Of a DNA stretch of 64,000 nt, positions 43,626 through 56,659 are shown piece by piece. The translations under genes and the position numbers were made by a program. The notes beneath the pieces were generated by a model. That model saw only the letters and a list, made by a program, of their open reading frames with translations, was not told the DNA's origin and made no database searches. This DNA comes from Lepus europaeus (lineage: Eukaryota > Chordata > Mammalia > Lagomorpha > Leporidae): positions 60,060,448-60,124,447 of the forward strand of contig NC_084835.1 in the NCBI RefSeq assembly GCF_033115175.1. Direction: 5' to 3'. The stretch's first letter is position 1. Each line of letters begins with the position of its first letter.

Positions 43626-45902
43626 GCACATTCTCTCTCAATAAGGCCGTTATAAAAACCCAGCAGAAACATACTGCTTGCTTCGTGCTATGAATTCTAC
43701 CTCTTGTCAGTCAAAGGTTTGAGTGTGACTGCAATGGGGGAAGCTTTGATGTAAGAAGCAGGAATCCAGTTGCTCTGCATTTGCTTTCTGTGGAGTCACG
43801 GCCGAGTGCTCTACGCTGACCTGGACCTTAGGGGCCAATCAGCTCCCCTCTGGTTACAAAATAGGGAGGGGGTAGGTCGGGAGGATCATAGCTAAGGTTG
43901 CTTTCTGGCTTTGCCAATCTAGAATTCTATGGATTTAAGACCCGGTTTGCCTTTGAAGGAAGCCCCGTGACAGGGGAGATGGTATCCGTTAAGCTCGCTC
44001 ATCTTGCAAATCTTTGTATTCCACCTGCTTAGCATCTCTCCCTGTCAGGCCATCTCTCCCTCTCTGCACACAGGGGCTTGTCAACAAATGTAGACTTTTT
44101 TTTTTTTAATATTAAACTTGAACTGGAGAAACTATTGTTTGTCCCAGGCAAAGTTATAGTTCTGATTCCCATTTTAGTATTATTTTCAGGATTCAATACT
44201 TTTATTTTCAGTTTTTAAAAGAATTTGGATTTCCAGCTTCTAAAAGGCCATCGTCATCCCACCAGGCTGACATATTGGCTACAGAGGACTCTGATCATCT
44301 CTCTGTCTTGTTTTGTGCATCACAGGGATAACAGATTTTGTCACTTGCCTAAGAGATTCAAACCCTTACACGTACAAATGGTTTTGTAGGAACCTAATGG
44401 TGCAGTTGAGGGTGGTGACTTTGAGGTATCCATTTAACATATTCAAACACACTTAGAGGGGACTCCAGGCTGCTGGCTAGAAACACAGGTTGGAAGCCCA
44501 GAAGGCTTTTAGCCAGCACTGCTAAGGAGCGGCTGCCAGGAAGTCACTGAAATTGCCCTGTCTTAGGCATAACTGTAAATTTCAAGACAAATGCTCCCTC
44601 TCTCATCTTCTCCCCCCACATGCAAGCTGCCGATCCCGGAGATTCTGTGATGACTGGTTTCTGAATCAGAAAAACAAGGGGAAGCAGGAGGAAGACCCTG
44701 AATGGCCATGTCCCCTCCTCCAAGCACCTGGGTAAGCGCCTGAGCTCTAACGACACGGCAAGCTGATTACATTTCATCACCAACGCGGGCCTGCCTGCTG
44801 CGGTTTCCTCTCGCAACTCACTTGAGTTGGAACAGTGTAATTAAGCCACATGAGCTCTCCCTGCACTTCAGAGGGAAAAAGAACATGTATGCCTGGGTCC
44901 CTGGCACCCCCAACATGGGCGGCATCAGCTGGCTGCAGCCGTGAAGATGGGTGGGGAGCGGGAGCCCAGCCTGGTCTAGCCTCTCTCACGTGCAGGGTCA
45001 TCATGAGGGCGATCTGCTGTTCCTTTCCAAGACCCCCGCACACTGCATGCTGGCCCAGCTTCCTGCTCCTGTGAAGGAGATCGGGGACTCTAAAGAGAAA
45101 CTTAAAGCTGAAGTGATTGCTTAAAAGTCTCCAGCTTGCTCGGTGCAGCAGTCACAAGGCCAGAGCCCCAGCAGGCAGCTTCGGGGGCTCTGCCTTAGGT
45201 CAGCACCTGCTCCCTGTGTCTGGGGAACTCTGGGGGCCTGCAGTCACTCCAGGCACTTCAAACACCCCATTTTGGCTGCCAAAGAGGATTCAGAGAGAAC
45301 AATCTACACGGCTTACTTGGGGCAAGCTCCCCTCCCTGACGCATCTGCTTTTCCAAGTGATGACAGCTTTCACAATGTCGGCTGGATCCTGTGCTGACAG
45401 ATCCTTTAGGCTGGAAGAATCCTTGTGACTGACGCCCTGCCAGGAAGGCAAAGCAGCCCCGTGTGCTAATAATCGTGGGGGAGATCACTGGGTTTACACA
45501 CCCCCATCAGGTCACACAGGGTGATCGGCCTCTCTGTGCCAAAGGCACCAATAAATTCACATTGTCGCTCAGTGAGACAGCTATCACGTCTCTGATGGTG
45601 ATGGGACAGGTCCTCGCTTCCATCTATAGTTATAAAAAATGCAGCACTTTCTTCTTCCAAGACCCCTGCAAAATCCACACCCAGTTCCTAATGAGATGCC
45701 CCCTGCAGAGGGCCACAGCTTCCTCAGGGCTGGAGAGAGCAGCAGGAGGCCCAGGCTGGCCCTTGGCAAATAACTGCACCAGCATCCCTGGGGAGCCAGG
45801 AGACTCTGCTGCTGCAGATGGTGGGGTGTGGGCCAGACCCCTCAGTTCCTACCTTAGGGAGATCAGAGTCAGGGGGCCAGGGGATGCACAGAATTCAAAC
45901 TT
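43626..45902. other. PTPRM intron, unique part
   Basis: No exon or clear repeat is visible in 2.3 kb. The short frames, including one of 183 codons on the + strand (45463-46014), run against the gene and have no recognisable domain. Confidence 0.55.
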
Positions 45903-45965
45903 TTTTTTTTGCACCAAAATAAACATCTTTCAATTCTACTTTCCCACAAACTTTCTGAAGTATCT
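45903..45965. mobile_element. Half of a mariner-type MITE
   Basis: TTTTTTGCACCAAAATAAAC followed by ACTTTCTGAAGTATC matches one half of the element at 56660-57100. Confidence 0.6.
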
Positions 45966-46220
45966 GAGAGTAAGCTGTCTCCTTTGGAGCTCTACCTGTG
46001 AAAGTGTGTGCTGAGTACAGGCTGCCTGGCAGGCTGTGCATGAATGTGTGTGCACACACGTGCTGGGGTGCAGGGTGTGGGAGGCCGGTGGGGAAACGGA
46101 GGTGAGCTGAGGTCCCCGCATAGCCCCTGCAATCTAGACTCCCATGGCCAGTCTTCCTTCACTCTTGAGGAAGGGTCTGGAGCAAGCTTTGTCAGTCCCA
46201 TGAATTTCAAATATTTTGCA

Positions 46221-46232
46221 TCAAAATAAACT
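46221..46232. repeat. Target-site duplication of the 7SL retropseudogene, left copy
   Basis: TCAAAATAAACT here recurs at 46446-46457. Confidence 0.85.
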
Positions 46233-46447
46233 GACCTGCTCTGTTTCCGACCTGGGCCGGTTCACCCCTCCTTAGGCAACCTGGCGGTCCCCCGCTCCCG
46301 GGGGGGTCACCAAATTGATGCCGAACTTAGTGCAGACACCCCAGCGGCATAGCGCACAACAGCCCAGAACTCCTGGACTAAAGCCATCCTCCAGCCTCAG
46401 CCTCCCGAGTAGCTGGGACTACAGGCACACGCCACTGCACCTGGCTC
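46232..46447 (-). pseudogene. 7SL RNA retropseudogene, 3'-truncated and tail-less
   Basis: On the minus strand it follows 7SL RNA (the signal recognition particle RNA) from its 5' end. Recognisable blocks are TGCCTGTAGTCCCAGCTACT, CGGGAGGCTGAGGCTGGAGG, CACTAAGTTCGGCATCAA and GGTTGCCTAAGGAGGGGTGA. It stops after about 216 of some 300 bases at GAGCAGGTCA. It has no A-tail, and a 12-bp duplication flanks it. That is the signature of tail-less L1-mediated retropseudogenes. The first bases and several positions are mutated, so it is unlikely to be transcribed. Confidence 0.93.
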
Positions 46448-46495
46448 AAAATAAACTTTTAATCCTACTTTGCATAAGCTTTTTCAAGTGCCCTT

Positions 46496-46661
46496 GTACC
46501 CAGCAGTTAGCTGACTATGTCATCTGCACAGAGGGAGAGCTGCAGTCTCCTCCAGCCCACCGTGTGCAGTTTGGCAGGTGGACACTGTATGGCACGTTAA
46601 CTTTTCCTATATTAAAGAGGGAAGTGAGGCTGGGTTTGATATTACTGTTTAAAAATGGCAG
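46496..46661. other. Short intronic spacer
   Basis: Nothing recognised. Confidence 0.5.
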
Positions 46662-47004
46662 CATTGGCTGGCGCCGCGGCTCAATAGGCTAATCCTCCGC
46701 CTTGCGGCACCGGCACACCAGGTTCTAGTCCTGGTCGGGGTGCCGGATTCTGTCCCGGTTGCCCCTCTTCCAGGCCAGCTCTCTGCTGTGGCCCGGGAGT
46801 GCAGTGGAGGATGGCCCAGGTGCTTGGGCCCTGCACCCCATGGGAGACCAGGAGAAGCACCTGGCTCCCGGCTTCGGATCAGCGTGGTGCGCCGGCCGTG
46901 GCGGCCATTGGAGGGTGAATCAACGGTAAAAGGAAGACCTTTCTTTCTGCCTCTCTCTCTCTCACTGTCCACTTTGCCTGTCCAAAAAAAAAAAAAAAAA
47001 AAAG
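46662..47004 (+). mobile_element. Young CSINE, sense
   Basis: TGGCTGGCGCCGCGGCTCAA head to a 20-base A-tail, between GGCAGCATT copies. Confidence 0.94.
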
Positions 47005-49687
47005 GCAGCATTACTGACATGTCACTCACACACTAAACTTGATCTTTTTAAAGGTTACTCATTTTAAATAGAATTCACGGTAAGCTATTGGTTTGGACCA
47101 GGCTCTTGTGCCAGGTCCTAACAGATCAGGCCAGGTAGGAGTCCCTTGGGCAAGCTGCAAAGTTAGAGACTTTAAAATGGGTCAGTTTCTCACAAACTGG
47201 GAGACTCGCTGCAAAGCAGTGTGCCTGCACCAGCATAAGGAAGTGCCCTCTGCCCTACACCTACAAGGGATGGTATTTAGAAAGGACCGGTCTGCTTTGT
47301 GTTCTGTCTCTGTCTCCAGCCCTTTCCCGCCCACAAAACCAACCTCCTCTGCTCAGCCTACTGGAACACCCACTTTGTTTTAAAACTGCGACGTTGCCTG
47401 ATTCTCAGACCGTTAAGAGCGGGTTCGATCTTTAACTTGTAATTTTGTCTTTGGAACAGTTCAGGGGTCTTCAGCATTTTCACAGAGTTGCACTCTGTCT
47501 AAATGAGGCCGTTTCCATCACTTTGAAAGGAAAACCCAAGCCTATTAGCAGTCATTCCCATTCCACCAGTCCCTGGCAACCGGATTTTGCTTTTTGCCTT
47601 GATGCCTTTGCCTACATATTGCATATACAGGGAATCATACAGCAGGTGGCCTTTAGTGCCTGTCTTAATATTATTCTCCCCATTTTACAGATGAGAAAAA
47701 CTGTAGTTCAAGAGAGGACTTTGGTTTTGCATCCCCACCGAGTCACAAGATCGTGTCTTCTACTGCTTTTGCATCCACCACGATGTCCAGCAAAATACTG
47801 GGCTCAGAGCTGAGGCTGACAAATACATGTTGCATGGAATGGAATTCAGGGAAGACCCTGGCTGATCCTGCAGTGGCACATTGGCAGGTAAAACTATACT
47901 ATCTCAGCAGAGAGATGCGTTTCTCATCAATGGGCAAGGCCTTTGCTTGGGCTGACTCCGGAGAAGCCAAGATGCCCAGGGGGCATGTGTGTTCAGCAGA
48001 CATATGCTTGTCCCTGAGAAGGAGAGCCCAAGACGGGAAGGGGCTGGGGGTAATAGTGGGGGACACTGGGACAAAAAAGGGAGTGGGAGAAGGGAGCTGG
48101 CAACGTGCACAAGGTGGAAGGCAGAGGTGGTCAGGGCCATGCTGGATGGTGATGACGCCTGGTGATGAGGCCGTGCTGTCTGGTACATGAAGAGGAAGGC
48201 GGGACCTTCAGGTGTGGGGTAGACCTAAGAGTCTAAGAGGACCAGGAGGCTGAACGTTCCCAGGCCCTGATGGAGACCCTGAGAAGGGCCCTGGACGTCG
48301 GTGCTGCAGGTCGGAGCCTGTCTCGTTCAGCTTTCATGCACTGGGAGGCCCCAGCTGGTGTGAAGCTCAAAAGCAGGCACTTATTTCACATACATGGTGC
48401 CTGAAGAGATGGCTGTGCCAGGCCTGCCTAGGGCATCTGGGTGAACGAGGAGTCCAGAGATTCATGTCCCAGGCAGGCAAAGCGCTTGGGCTGGGGGAAA
48501 GAAGCTTCGAGAGCTTCCATCTCCTCGCAGAGGACCTACTGTTGTTTCTCGCGGCAAGATCAGTGCCCCAGAGCTGTTTCTCTGTGAAGTCAGGGCCTGC
48601 CTGGGGAGCTTCAAAAGCCAGGCGTGGAGACAAAGGTGAGAGGGGACCGAAGTGGCTGAACAGCAGTTTCTGGCCACTGTGAGGGCTTCAGAGGCGCTCG
48701 GGCTAGGGGACTGCATCAGAATCTAATGAGGCGAGCAACAGGGAGTCTCAGACCCGACCACGCCAGTCCGCCCTCTGGGGACCCTGTCTTTGATGGGGAC
48801 GTGAGGCTGGGGAAGAGACGCATGGCTTAGAAGCTGGGCTCACAAAGGGGTCAGGAGCAGAGGCAGCTGCGCCTGCTGCGAGTGCAAACCAAATCCAGTC
48901 TCGGGTCCTAAAGGCTTTCACCTCCCGGCGACCCCCTGCCTCCCCTCCAGAGCCCCCTAAAGTAACAGTGGGGAGGGAGGAATCATTGGTAGGGCCTTGT
49001 GGGGTTCCCTTGAGAGGCTTCTATGTGAACGGGCAACTTGGCAAAGTCAGAAGCCGGTGTTACCAGCGCAGGGCACGAGGGGCGAGGGAGAGATGTGTGC
49101 TGTTCTTCCCTGAGCGTTCAGCCCACACTGGTGGGGAGGGGGTCGTGGGGGATAGAAGGGGCCACAGTCACTGTATGAGGAGACCAGGGGGGCTTCCTAA
49201 CCCTTCCCCCACTGCCTCCCTCCAGGCCAGCTCAGAGCGTTCTGGAACACACTCCCTGTTCTCTTCAGCTGCTGGGACAACAACAGTTGGTGTTCAGCTC
49301 TCAGACGGCCTGTTCTGCCTCATAAAACTGTACCCGATTTTATCACCGTGACCTAAGTTAATTAATTCTCTCAGCCAACACACACACATATGAATACCAA
49401 ACCAAACAGAAACGGACTTACGGCAGAAGGTGCACGAGCAAACAAACAAATGACAAGAGCTCCTGTTCAGTTCTGGCAGCTTCAAACCCACTGCAAAGAG
49501 CACTGTGACATTTTTCCCCTGGTCACCAGATACTGTCTGTGACTCTGCTGACAGTTACCATGACAGATTTCTCTGCAAACTGCACAGCCTTCCTACGTTT
49601 CTTTGCCACTAATCTTACCTAAACTTGGGGCTGACCTGTGGAGGCCTGGGCATCTAGGGACCCCGAGTCCACCATTAGAATTGCCAA
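47005..49687. other. PTPRM intron, mostly unique
   Basis: 47440-47660 resembles a decayed antisense L1M (CCATTCCACCAGTCCCTGGC, CAGGGAATCATACAGCAGG). CATTTTACAGATGAGAAA near 47690 hints at a MIR. No exon is seen. Confidence 0.5.
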
Positions 49688-49976
49688 GAACTAGAGCCAG
49701 CACTGTGGTGCAGCTGGTTAAACTGTTGCTTGCAACACTGGCATCCCTTATGTGTGCCAGTTCTAGTCCCAGCTGCTCCACTTCCGATCCAGCTTCCTGC
49801 TAACACACCTAGAAAGGCAGTGGATGATGGCTCGGGCCCCTGCACCCACATGGGAGACCCAGGTTGAGTTCCAGGTTGCTGGCTGTTGCAGGTATTTGGG
49901 GAGTGAACCAGCAGATGGAAGATCTCCCTGTCTCTGTTACTGTGCCTTTCAAATAAACAAATAAATCAAACCATTT
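49688..49976 (+). mobile_element. Old CSINE, sense
   Basis: AGAGCCAGCACTGTGGTGCA head, body, and an AATAAACAAATAAATC tail. Confidence 0.88.
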
Positions 49977-52217
49977 AAAAAATTACCAGCAATGGCAGAA
50001 ACTCCTAAGTTATTACAGAACAGGGGGCTTTGACCACTAGCTCCCTTCAGGTCCAGCTACCAGAGTCTCCATTCATTTTAGGAAGAATTGCTCCTGTCCA
50101 GTCATTTGCATCAGTGACTTGGAAAAGGCCCTGTTGTTTCTGCCTAGGAAAATTCCCGAGGGATGAATGCACAGAGAGCCAGTGAAGGAAAGGCCTGGTA
50201 GGGTCTGCTGCTAATAACTTGCTTAATTCAGGCTGTAGCAAGAAGGAAATGGCATTTCATTTTGGATCAAGGTCAGCCTTAACCTAAGGAAAGGACAAAG
50301 TTTGGAAGCTGCACATCTGTCCCTGGTGTGGTGAGGTTAAATTCCAAATGAAGTCACGGTCAGCGCACTAAATTCATGCCTTTGTATCCATCCTCTGCCA
50401 GCCTCTGACCCATGCCGCACCCCCTCAGGCCTCCCTTGCCTGCAAGTCTGCTTTTAGCTCACTTGCTCCCTGCCCCCTGTGGGTGTCAGGGAGGGACTCA
50501 GTTCTCAGCTCACTCTAGAAAAGGCTGCACGCTGGACACACTGGTTGGCCTTGCAGCCCATCCACTGAAGCCTGGTAGTCCACCAGGGGCCCTGGGGGCA
50601 GTGCTGGGCATGGGCGAGTATTAGCCATCCCGGAGATGCTGACGCATGGTGCCTACTCGTCTTCCTCTCAGTTCACACAGAGTACGCCCAAGAGTTCATG
50701 GATAAAAGTGAATTAAAAAATAGGGTGATCTTAGTGGGGGGGGGGGGTTTGAAATCCATGCTTCTTGTTCATAAGATGCATGTTCCTTCAGCTTTCTGAA
50801 GATCCCCTCAAGTATGTAACTGACTGACAGGTTGTGAAGGCCTCATCCCCTGTAGGCACCTCCCCTATCAATTGGTATCTCTGTTCCCTCTGAAGATTCT
50901 AGAACACCTCCACAAAACAGCATTACCTTCCTGTTGGAACACCTCAATCAGCTACTGTGATGTCTAGTTTGTCAAAGTAAAACCCAAGGAAGTCAGGCAT
51001 CTTGTCCGAGGACACCTCAATGGCACAGTTAATGTGGCTCGGGTCACCTAAGTTTGGTGGGTAACAGCGTGGAGACAGGGCTTCCTGTGGGCTCCTCACG
51101 GCTGCATGGGCTTGGCGCCACAGACACCAACGTGGTAACTACGGACAGTGAGAGTGTGCACCTGGCCAGAGGCATCCTTCTGCCAAATTCCCAGCCAGCA
51201 CCAGGCTCCCTGGCCATAAAACAGCTCGTCAAGCACAGGACACGTGACTGGGGACAGCAGCTGCCCATGGAGAGTAGGCTGTGCTGAGTGGGACTTGACC
51301 ATGTCCCAGGAGCTGACTGTCACCAGGATTACCCAACACTGCTATAATGACTTTTCTGTTCACAGATGGAGACTATAGCTACTTCCTCAATCAACTCAAA
51401 TCACAACTCTCTTTAGTCGCTTTATTTTATTTTAAACTTCAACCCCACCCCTGCAGTGTCACAGATGGGGCAGCTTTTGAACCTTGTCTGCCTGGACCAT
51501 CTCTTCCTCCCTCTCCCCTGCCCCAGGTCATCCTCCCGACCTTGGCTTGGTCCTCCTGCTTCCTTCAAACCCTTCTTTTGCTCCCAGGGAAAGGACAAAA
51601 ACCTAATCTCCTCCTTTAAGCTGTTCTCCTAGTCTTGAGTCACAGTGGTTGGCATTTCAACAGCTCCACATAAAAAGATTTCACGAACTACTCTAATAAT
51701 TGCACAAGGCCCTTTGTTTCTCAACTCCTTTAATGCTTTTCTCAGCTATGGCCACCGTAATTAAATGCAATATTCTGGATGTCAAACTAAAATTCACAGC
51801 TTTGATACATATTAGGCGATTAAGCTATTTATAAAATCTATAATTTGAAAATCTGGCAGTTTCGTGTGCTATGATTATTTCTCCTCTGTGAAGACGAAGT
51901 GCTTAGCCACGTGGAGGGCTCTGCCAGGAAGAGAAATTAATAAGGATGTGCACTTGTGAGTTTCAGCTATTTCCACATTTCAGAGGAGGCGAGACCAAGT
52001 CTCCGAGTGAAAACACGAAGAGGCACAGTGAGGAAAGGGGAGGGAGCAAAGTGGGACAGGCGAAATGAGTGCCCCATGCTTCTGCGACCCAAGCTCTTCC
52101 TTTGTGAGCTGATGTCACAGCAGAGCCGGGAGCTGCACAGACATCCCCCTCCCCAATCAAGCTAAACCAAGGACGCCCCACAGATGGGACGGGGATGGGG
52201 TGGGGGCAGGGTCCTAC
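49977..52217. other. PTPRM intron, mostly unique
   Basis: 50690-50815 looks like a decayed mariner-type MITE (GAGTTCATGGATAAAAGTGA, TTTGAAATCCATGC, TTTCTGAAGATCCC) around a 10-base G-run. 51730-51900 is AT-rich and could be conserved non-coding DNA. No exon is seen. Confidence 0.5.
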
Positions 52218-52353
52218 CAGGAGATCCACCATGTTGGGTTTGTTGTTCCTCAGCGTCTTCACCGCGTGGAAGACGTCCACGCTTCTCTGGTGTCGAAGCA
52301 TCTCACAGACGATGCTGATGGCACAAAACGTGCCACTGCGGCCGCCGCCGTTC
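52218..52353 (-). CDS. PTPRM: PTPRM exon: D2 P-loop and following helices
   Basis: 136 bp between a TTTTGTGACAG acceptor (ending 52354) and a GTAGGA donor (52217). It encodes the end of a split Leu codon and then [20 protein letters not shown] and [21 protein letters not shown]. With the HC of the previous exon it forms the phosphatase signature loop (HC-x5-R) of the second, membrane-distal domain of RPTP-mu. The loop Cys and Arg are kept although D2 is regarded as catalytically poor. Phases (2 in, 0 out) fit both neighbours. RPTP-mu is a homophilic cell-adhesion receptor of cadherin-rich junctions. Confidence 0.96.
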
Positions 52354-54559
52354 CTGTCACAAAAGACATCAGGTGGTTGGCTCACCTGTGATCTGTGGGA
52401 CCGCGCACTCTAAGCCCCCGTGGAGCAGTCATGATGCAGGGCGTGGTGGCCAGGTGAACTCGTCGCCTGGGTCAGCTCCTCTCTGCAGGGGTGGGGAACA
52501 TCCAAGGCCTGTGCAATCCTTTGGTCTGGTCTTCCCAAGAAAACCACAAGTGCAACTCAAAGTTCAAGACATCTATACAGCAGGCTCATTTTAAACTTGG
52601 TAATTGTGCATTGTCTGCAAATGATGGTTTACATATCCAAATGGCTTTTGGCAGAAGAATGGGTTCCCACCCAAAGCAAAGAGAACAGATTAGCCAAGAG
52701 TTTGGTCCTTGGTCCACCTGTCAGGAAGTCCTTCCTCTGCTTCATGTTAGCCCTAGAGTTCATTACCTGATAAAGCATCTTGTAAGAACCCACAGCAGAA
52801 AGCTTTGGGCCAGTGAGTACCAGCTCATCAAATGCCAGCCAGGAAAACTGGTGACCAGAGGGTTCAAAGACATACCAGGCCTTAAAATAGAATCCATCTG
52901 TATTTCATTAGCTCTAAAACATAAAGGCTCTTGTTAAAGAAAATTTTTGATTGTGAATTAATTCTAAATGTATAGGAGTATTGCCAAACTAGCCTAGCAA
53001 GTTCCCTTGTATGTCTAACTTCCTGGATGTGAATGTCTTATTTAACCCTAGCTGGCACAACTCTGCTGAGCTGCAGACCTCAGCCAAATTCCATCAGTTG
53101 CCTTTTTCTAGCTCTAGGAGCCAACTCAGGAGCCCACCTTGAATTGAGCTGTGGTGTCCCTGTGGCCTCCTCCACCTGGGGCCGTGCCCCAGCCTTTCCT
53201 TGTCCTACTTGACTTTGACACACCTGAAGAATGTGCTCAGGTATTCTGTAGCCTGTAAAATGCAGAACGTAGAACGTGGCAGAGTAGCCGTGGTCCCCAG
53301 CTACCACTTGCGAGTCACTACAAGGTGCAGAGTGCCGACTGCCTCTTCATCTAGGGAATGTCTGTGACCTCGTACACTTGGAGGTGAGGTTGTACGTTCC
53401 TACAAGGAAATCTCAGCATCCTTGAAGGGGCTCACGATGCTGAGCTGCCTATGCTGATGTTAATCCCGCTCACTTCCTAAGATGGGGTCTGGCTGGATTT
53501 TTTTTTTCTCCGCAAAGTTATCACCTTTCTCTTTGTGGTTAATGCATCTATTGGAGGAAGATATTTCAGGACTGTGCAAATATGTTGTTCTTGTTTTCTG
53601 TTCACTGATCTTTGCATCCATCGGTGGATCCTCTGTGCAATAATGAGGACTATCATGTTTGCTTAAGGGTGGTTGTCTGTGTCCCCCTGTCCTCAACATT
53701 CTACCATAAGAGAGCTGCCTCTTCTGCCCCATTGAAAAAGGCTTTTTTATGATTCTATTATTTACGATAGACTCACACTGCTAATTCATTGCATGAGCTA
53801 AAATTCAACCGTATCAGGATTTATCTTGTTGCTCATATTGCTCCAGCTTTGGCCAACAGCAGTCCCACAAGGCTAGACCTGTGTTCTTAGGACAAGCCTG
53901 CCTCCTTTCTGAGCGTCTCTCTACTTCCTGGAACCACAAGATGTATCAGGCTCATCCTATTATCCCTGAACCAGCTCTAGCATCAATGCCTGCACCAAGG
54001 AGCAAAAGGAAGTTTTACTTATTTAGAAAGATGAACATAGTACCACTGTCATACTTAAAATAAACAAATGTTACTGGCTTAATACAGTCAAGCTTCTAGT
54101 CAGATTCCCCAGATAGTTTCTTGTTGCTTTTTAAAAATGTTCATCTGAGCAAAGTCCACACATTGCATTTAAGAAATGTATTCTAATTCATAGGTTCCTC
54201 TTTGCTATTTTTTTTCCTGGAGTTTATTTGTGTAGGAAATGGGTTCAGTGCTAGAGCCCCACATTCTGGGTTTTTCTCCCTCATTGCACTGTTGTGATAT
54301 CATCTATCATGTTGTTCTCTACTCACGTGCATCCTGGGAACTGATGGTTAGCTCCGTGCCTTGGTCAGGATTCAGGATTTATTTATTGAAATATGGAGAC
54401 CTTACAGGGGTATTCCTAAAGAGGCAGTACAAGGCATCTGGTTGTCACTTGTTTGTGATGGGTTTGAATGGCAGTCTGATCAATAAAATTCCAAACCAGT
54501 TTTTAAATAAACCAACTATAGGAAAGTCCTTGGATGGTAAGCAGGTAACTCAGTGAACT
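52354..54559. other. PTPRM intron, unique part
   Basis: No exon or repeat family recognised. Confidence 0.5.
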
Positions 54560-55650
54560 TTGACTGCTGCATACAGCATACACCAATCACTATCCAGGTC
54601 CAGATACAGACCGGGGTTAGCACCCTGGGGCCTACCACTTGCTTCCTCCTCATCGATACCATCAGAACCACCAGAGAGAACCTCTGCTCACACTTCTGCC
54701 ACCAGGAGTTTCTTTTGTTTTTGAACTTTGTACAGATGGAATCACATGGTATATACTCTCCCCAGTCTGTGTGAGAATCACTCTTGTTGTTGTATCAGTT
54801 TATTCTTTGATATGAAGAAGTCTACTGAGCTACTGTGTTATTCATTTATCCAACAGCTGCTGAAGTTCTGGGCCGTTTCCAGTTTTCAGACTTGAGTATT
54901 ATGAGTAAAGCTGCCATACACGTGTCTTGTGTTCTGTGAGCCAGTTGTGTAGTGTATTCCTAGGAAAGAATCATACAGCTTGGAGACTATGCACGAGTCC
55001 GCCCCAGCAGGTGCTGGCATACCGTTGGCACAGTTTGGCTGTATAATAAATGCTTCCTAACAACAGTGCAGGAGATTTCCAGTTAATCCCAAGTTCACCA
55101 ATACTGGTGCTACCATTTGTGTGGCTACAAATTTCAGCCATTCTGATGGGTTTGTGGTAGTATCTGATCCTGGCTTCAATATATATTTTACTAAAAACTA
55201 ATGCTAAGTACCTTTTCTACATTTATTGGCTATTTGGATATCCTTCCGTTCTTTTTTCTTTAAATGAAGTTCCTGTCAATTGTGCCCACTGGAAAAACTG
55301 TGTTACCTGTCTTTCCTGATGACTGTCAGTATTTGTCACACAATTTGGTGCTGAGTCCTTTGAAACGTATCACAATGTGTCTCCCTCTTGTCATTGTCTT
55401 TGAGTGAGCAGAAGGGCTTCATTTGAATAAGAATCAGTCAGTCAGTCTTTCTGCTTATGGCCAGTGTTCTGTGTCCTGCTTTCCTGAGTCTCTGATGACC
55501 TTGTGGACATGAAGGTTTTCTACTGTGTTTTCTTCCAGAGGCTTTAGAGTTTTACTTTTGGTCTGTGACTCACCTGGAACTACGTGCTATGAAAAAGTTA
55601 TGCTTTGATTTAAAATTTCTTCCGACAATAAGCTTATCTTTTAGTTCCAT
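54560..55650 (-). mobile_element. Old L1M fragment, antisense
   Basis: TGTACAGATGGAATCACATGG, ATTCATTTATCCAACAGCTG, TTATGAGTAAAGCTGCCATA and ATTGGCTATTTGGATATCC are antisense L1M text, heavily diverged. Confidence 0.7.
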
Positions 55651-56659
55651 TTCTGTGAACTTTTTGGAGTAGCCTGTGCGCCTGTTTCTCCCTATCAGCT
55701 GCCGGTAGTTCTTGATGATCACTGTCTGCATACGTTATTTTCATCAAGCGTTTCCAAACGGTGATGCATCAATTCTATTCATTCATTCTGGTCTGAATAG
55801 CTAAGAAATATGCATATTGGAAAAACAACCAAAACTTGTTTATTTGCACACTTTGAGTATCTGGGGCTCAGGGAACCTTTCCATTCCTGCAGGTCTGTTC
55901 TGAGCAGGACACCTGCCCACAGCCATTAGGTGGCGCTATACTATGCCGAATGCAAGGCCCTTCCTTCAGCGAAGAGGAGTTAATGTGGTTTCAAAGCTGG
56001 CCAGTATTGGTGGATCCCTGTTTACACTAACTTCACTTCTTTCAACTGACACACACACACACACACACACAATCTGAGATTTACAAATCTCAACAGAAAT
56101 AAACATTCTCATCAGGCCTGGGTATCACACCCACAGTGAGGCCAGGAGTGAAGAGCCAGGGGAGGTTTCAAGGGGCAGGGAAGTGGCAGAGGGCAGAAAG
56201 AACAGATGCCCACCCGGCCTGGTTGAGCTGAACAGTGGCCACTGTGGGACACCACCCAGACCAGCGATGGCAGTGTTCAGGGCCACAGCTGTCTTTTGGA
56301 AGAGTGTAGGCACGAGGGGCAGTGACCTAGGGGGGGTCTTTGTTATCTTCTCTGCAGGCCTATCCTGGTGCCCCAGCTCCCTCCATCACTGATCAGTCCT
56401 GTGGACTAAAGCCTTGGCCCTGTGAGACAGCCTCTAATCTCAGGGGCTAAGACACGTCTCAGCTCCAGATGCTGGGGTCTCCAGACAAAGGCAGAGTTAG
56501 TGTTTAAAAAAAAAGACAAAAAAAAAAAAAAAAAAAAAAAAACCTCCAAAATCCTACAGGTTGAACACCCGTGAAGTAGAACACGATTTTTTTCCCTGCT
56601 GAGATTCTATCCAGTTAGGATGGGGAACCTGCTACTTATTCTGATCAGAGGTTATACGA
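55651..56659. other. PTPRM intron with simple repeats
   Basis: A (CA)n run at 56049-56070 and an A-run at about 56517-56542. The rest is unrecognised. Confidence 0.55.

Larger units (their letters stand above)
46190..46495. mobile_element. Mariner-type MITE split by a 7SL pseudogene
   Basis: AATATTTTGCATCAAAATAAAC before and AAAATAAACTTTTAATCC plus CTTTTTCAAGTGCCC after the 7SL copy join into one MITE half. Confidence 0.65.
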
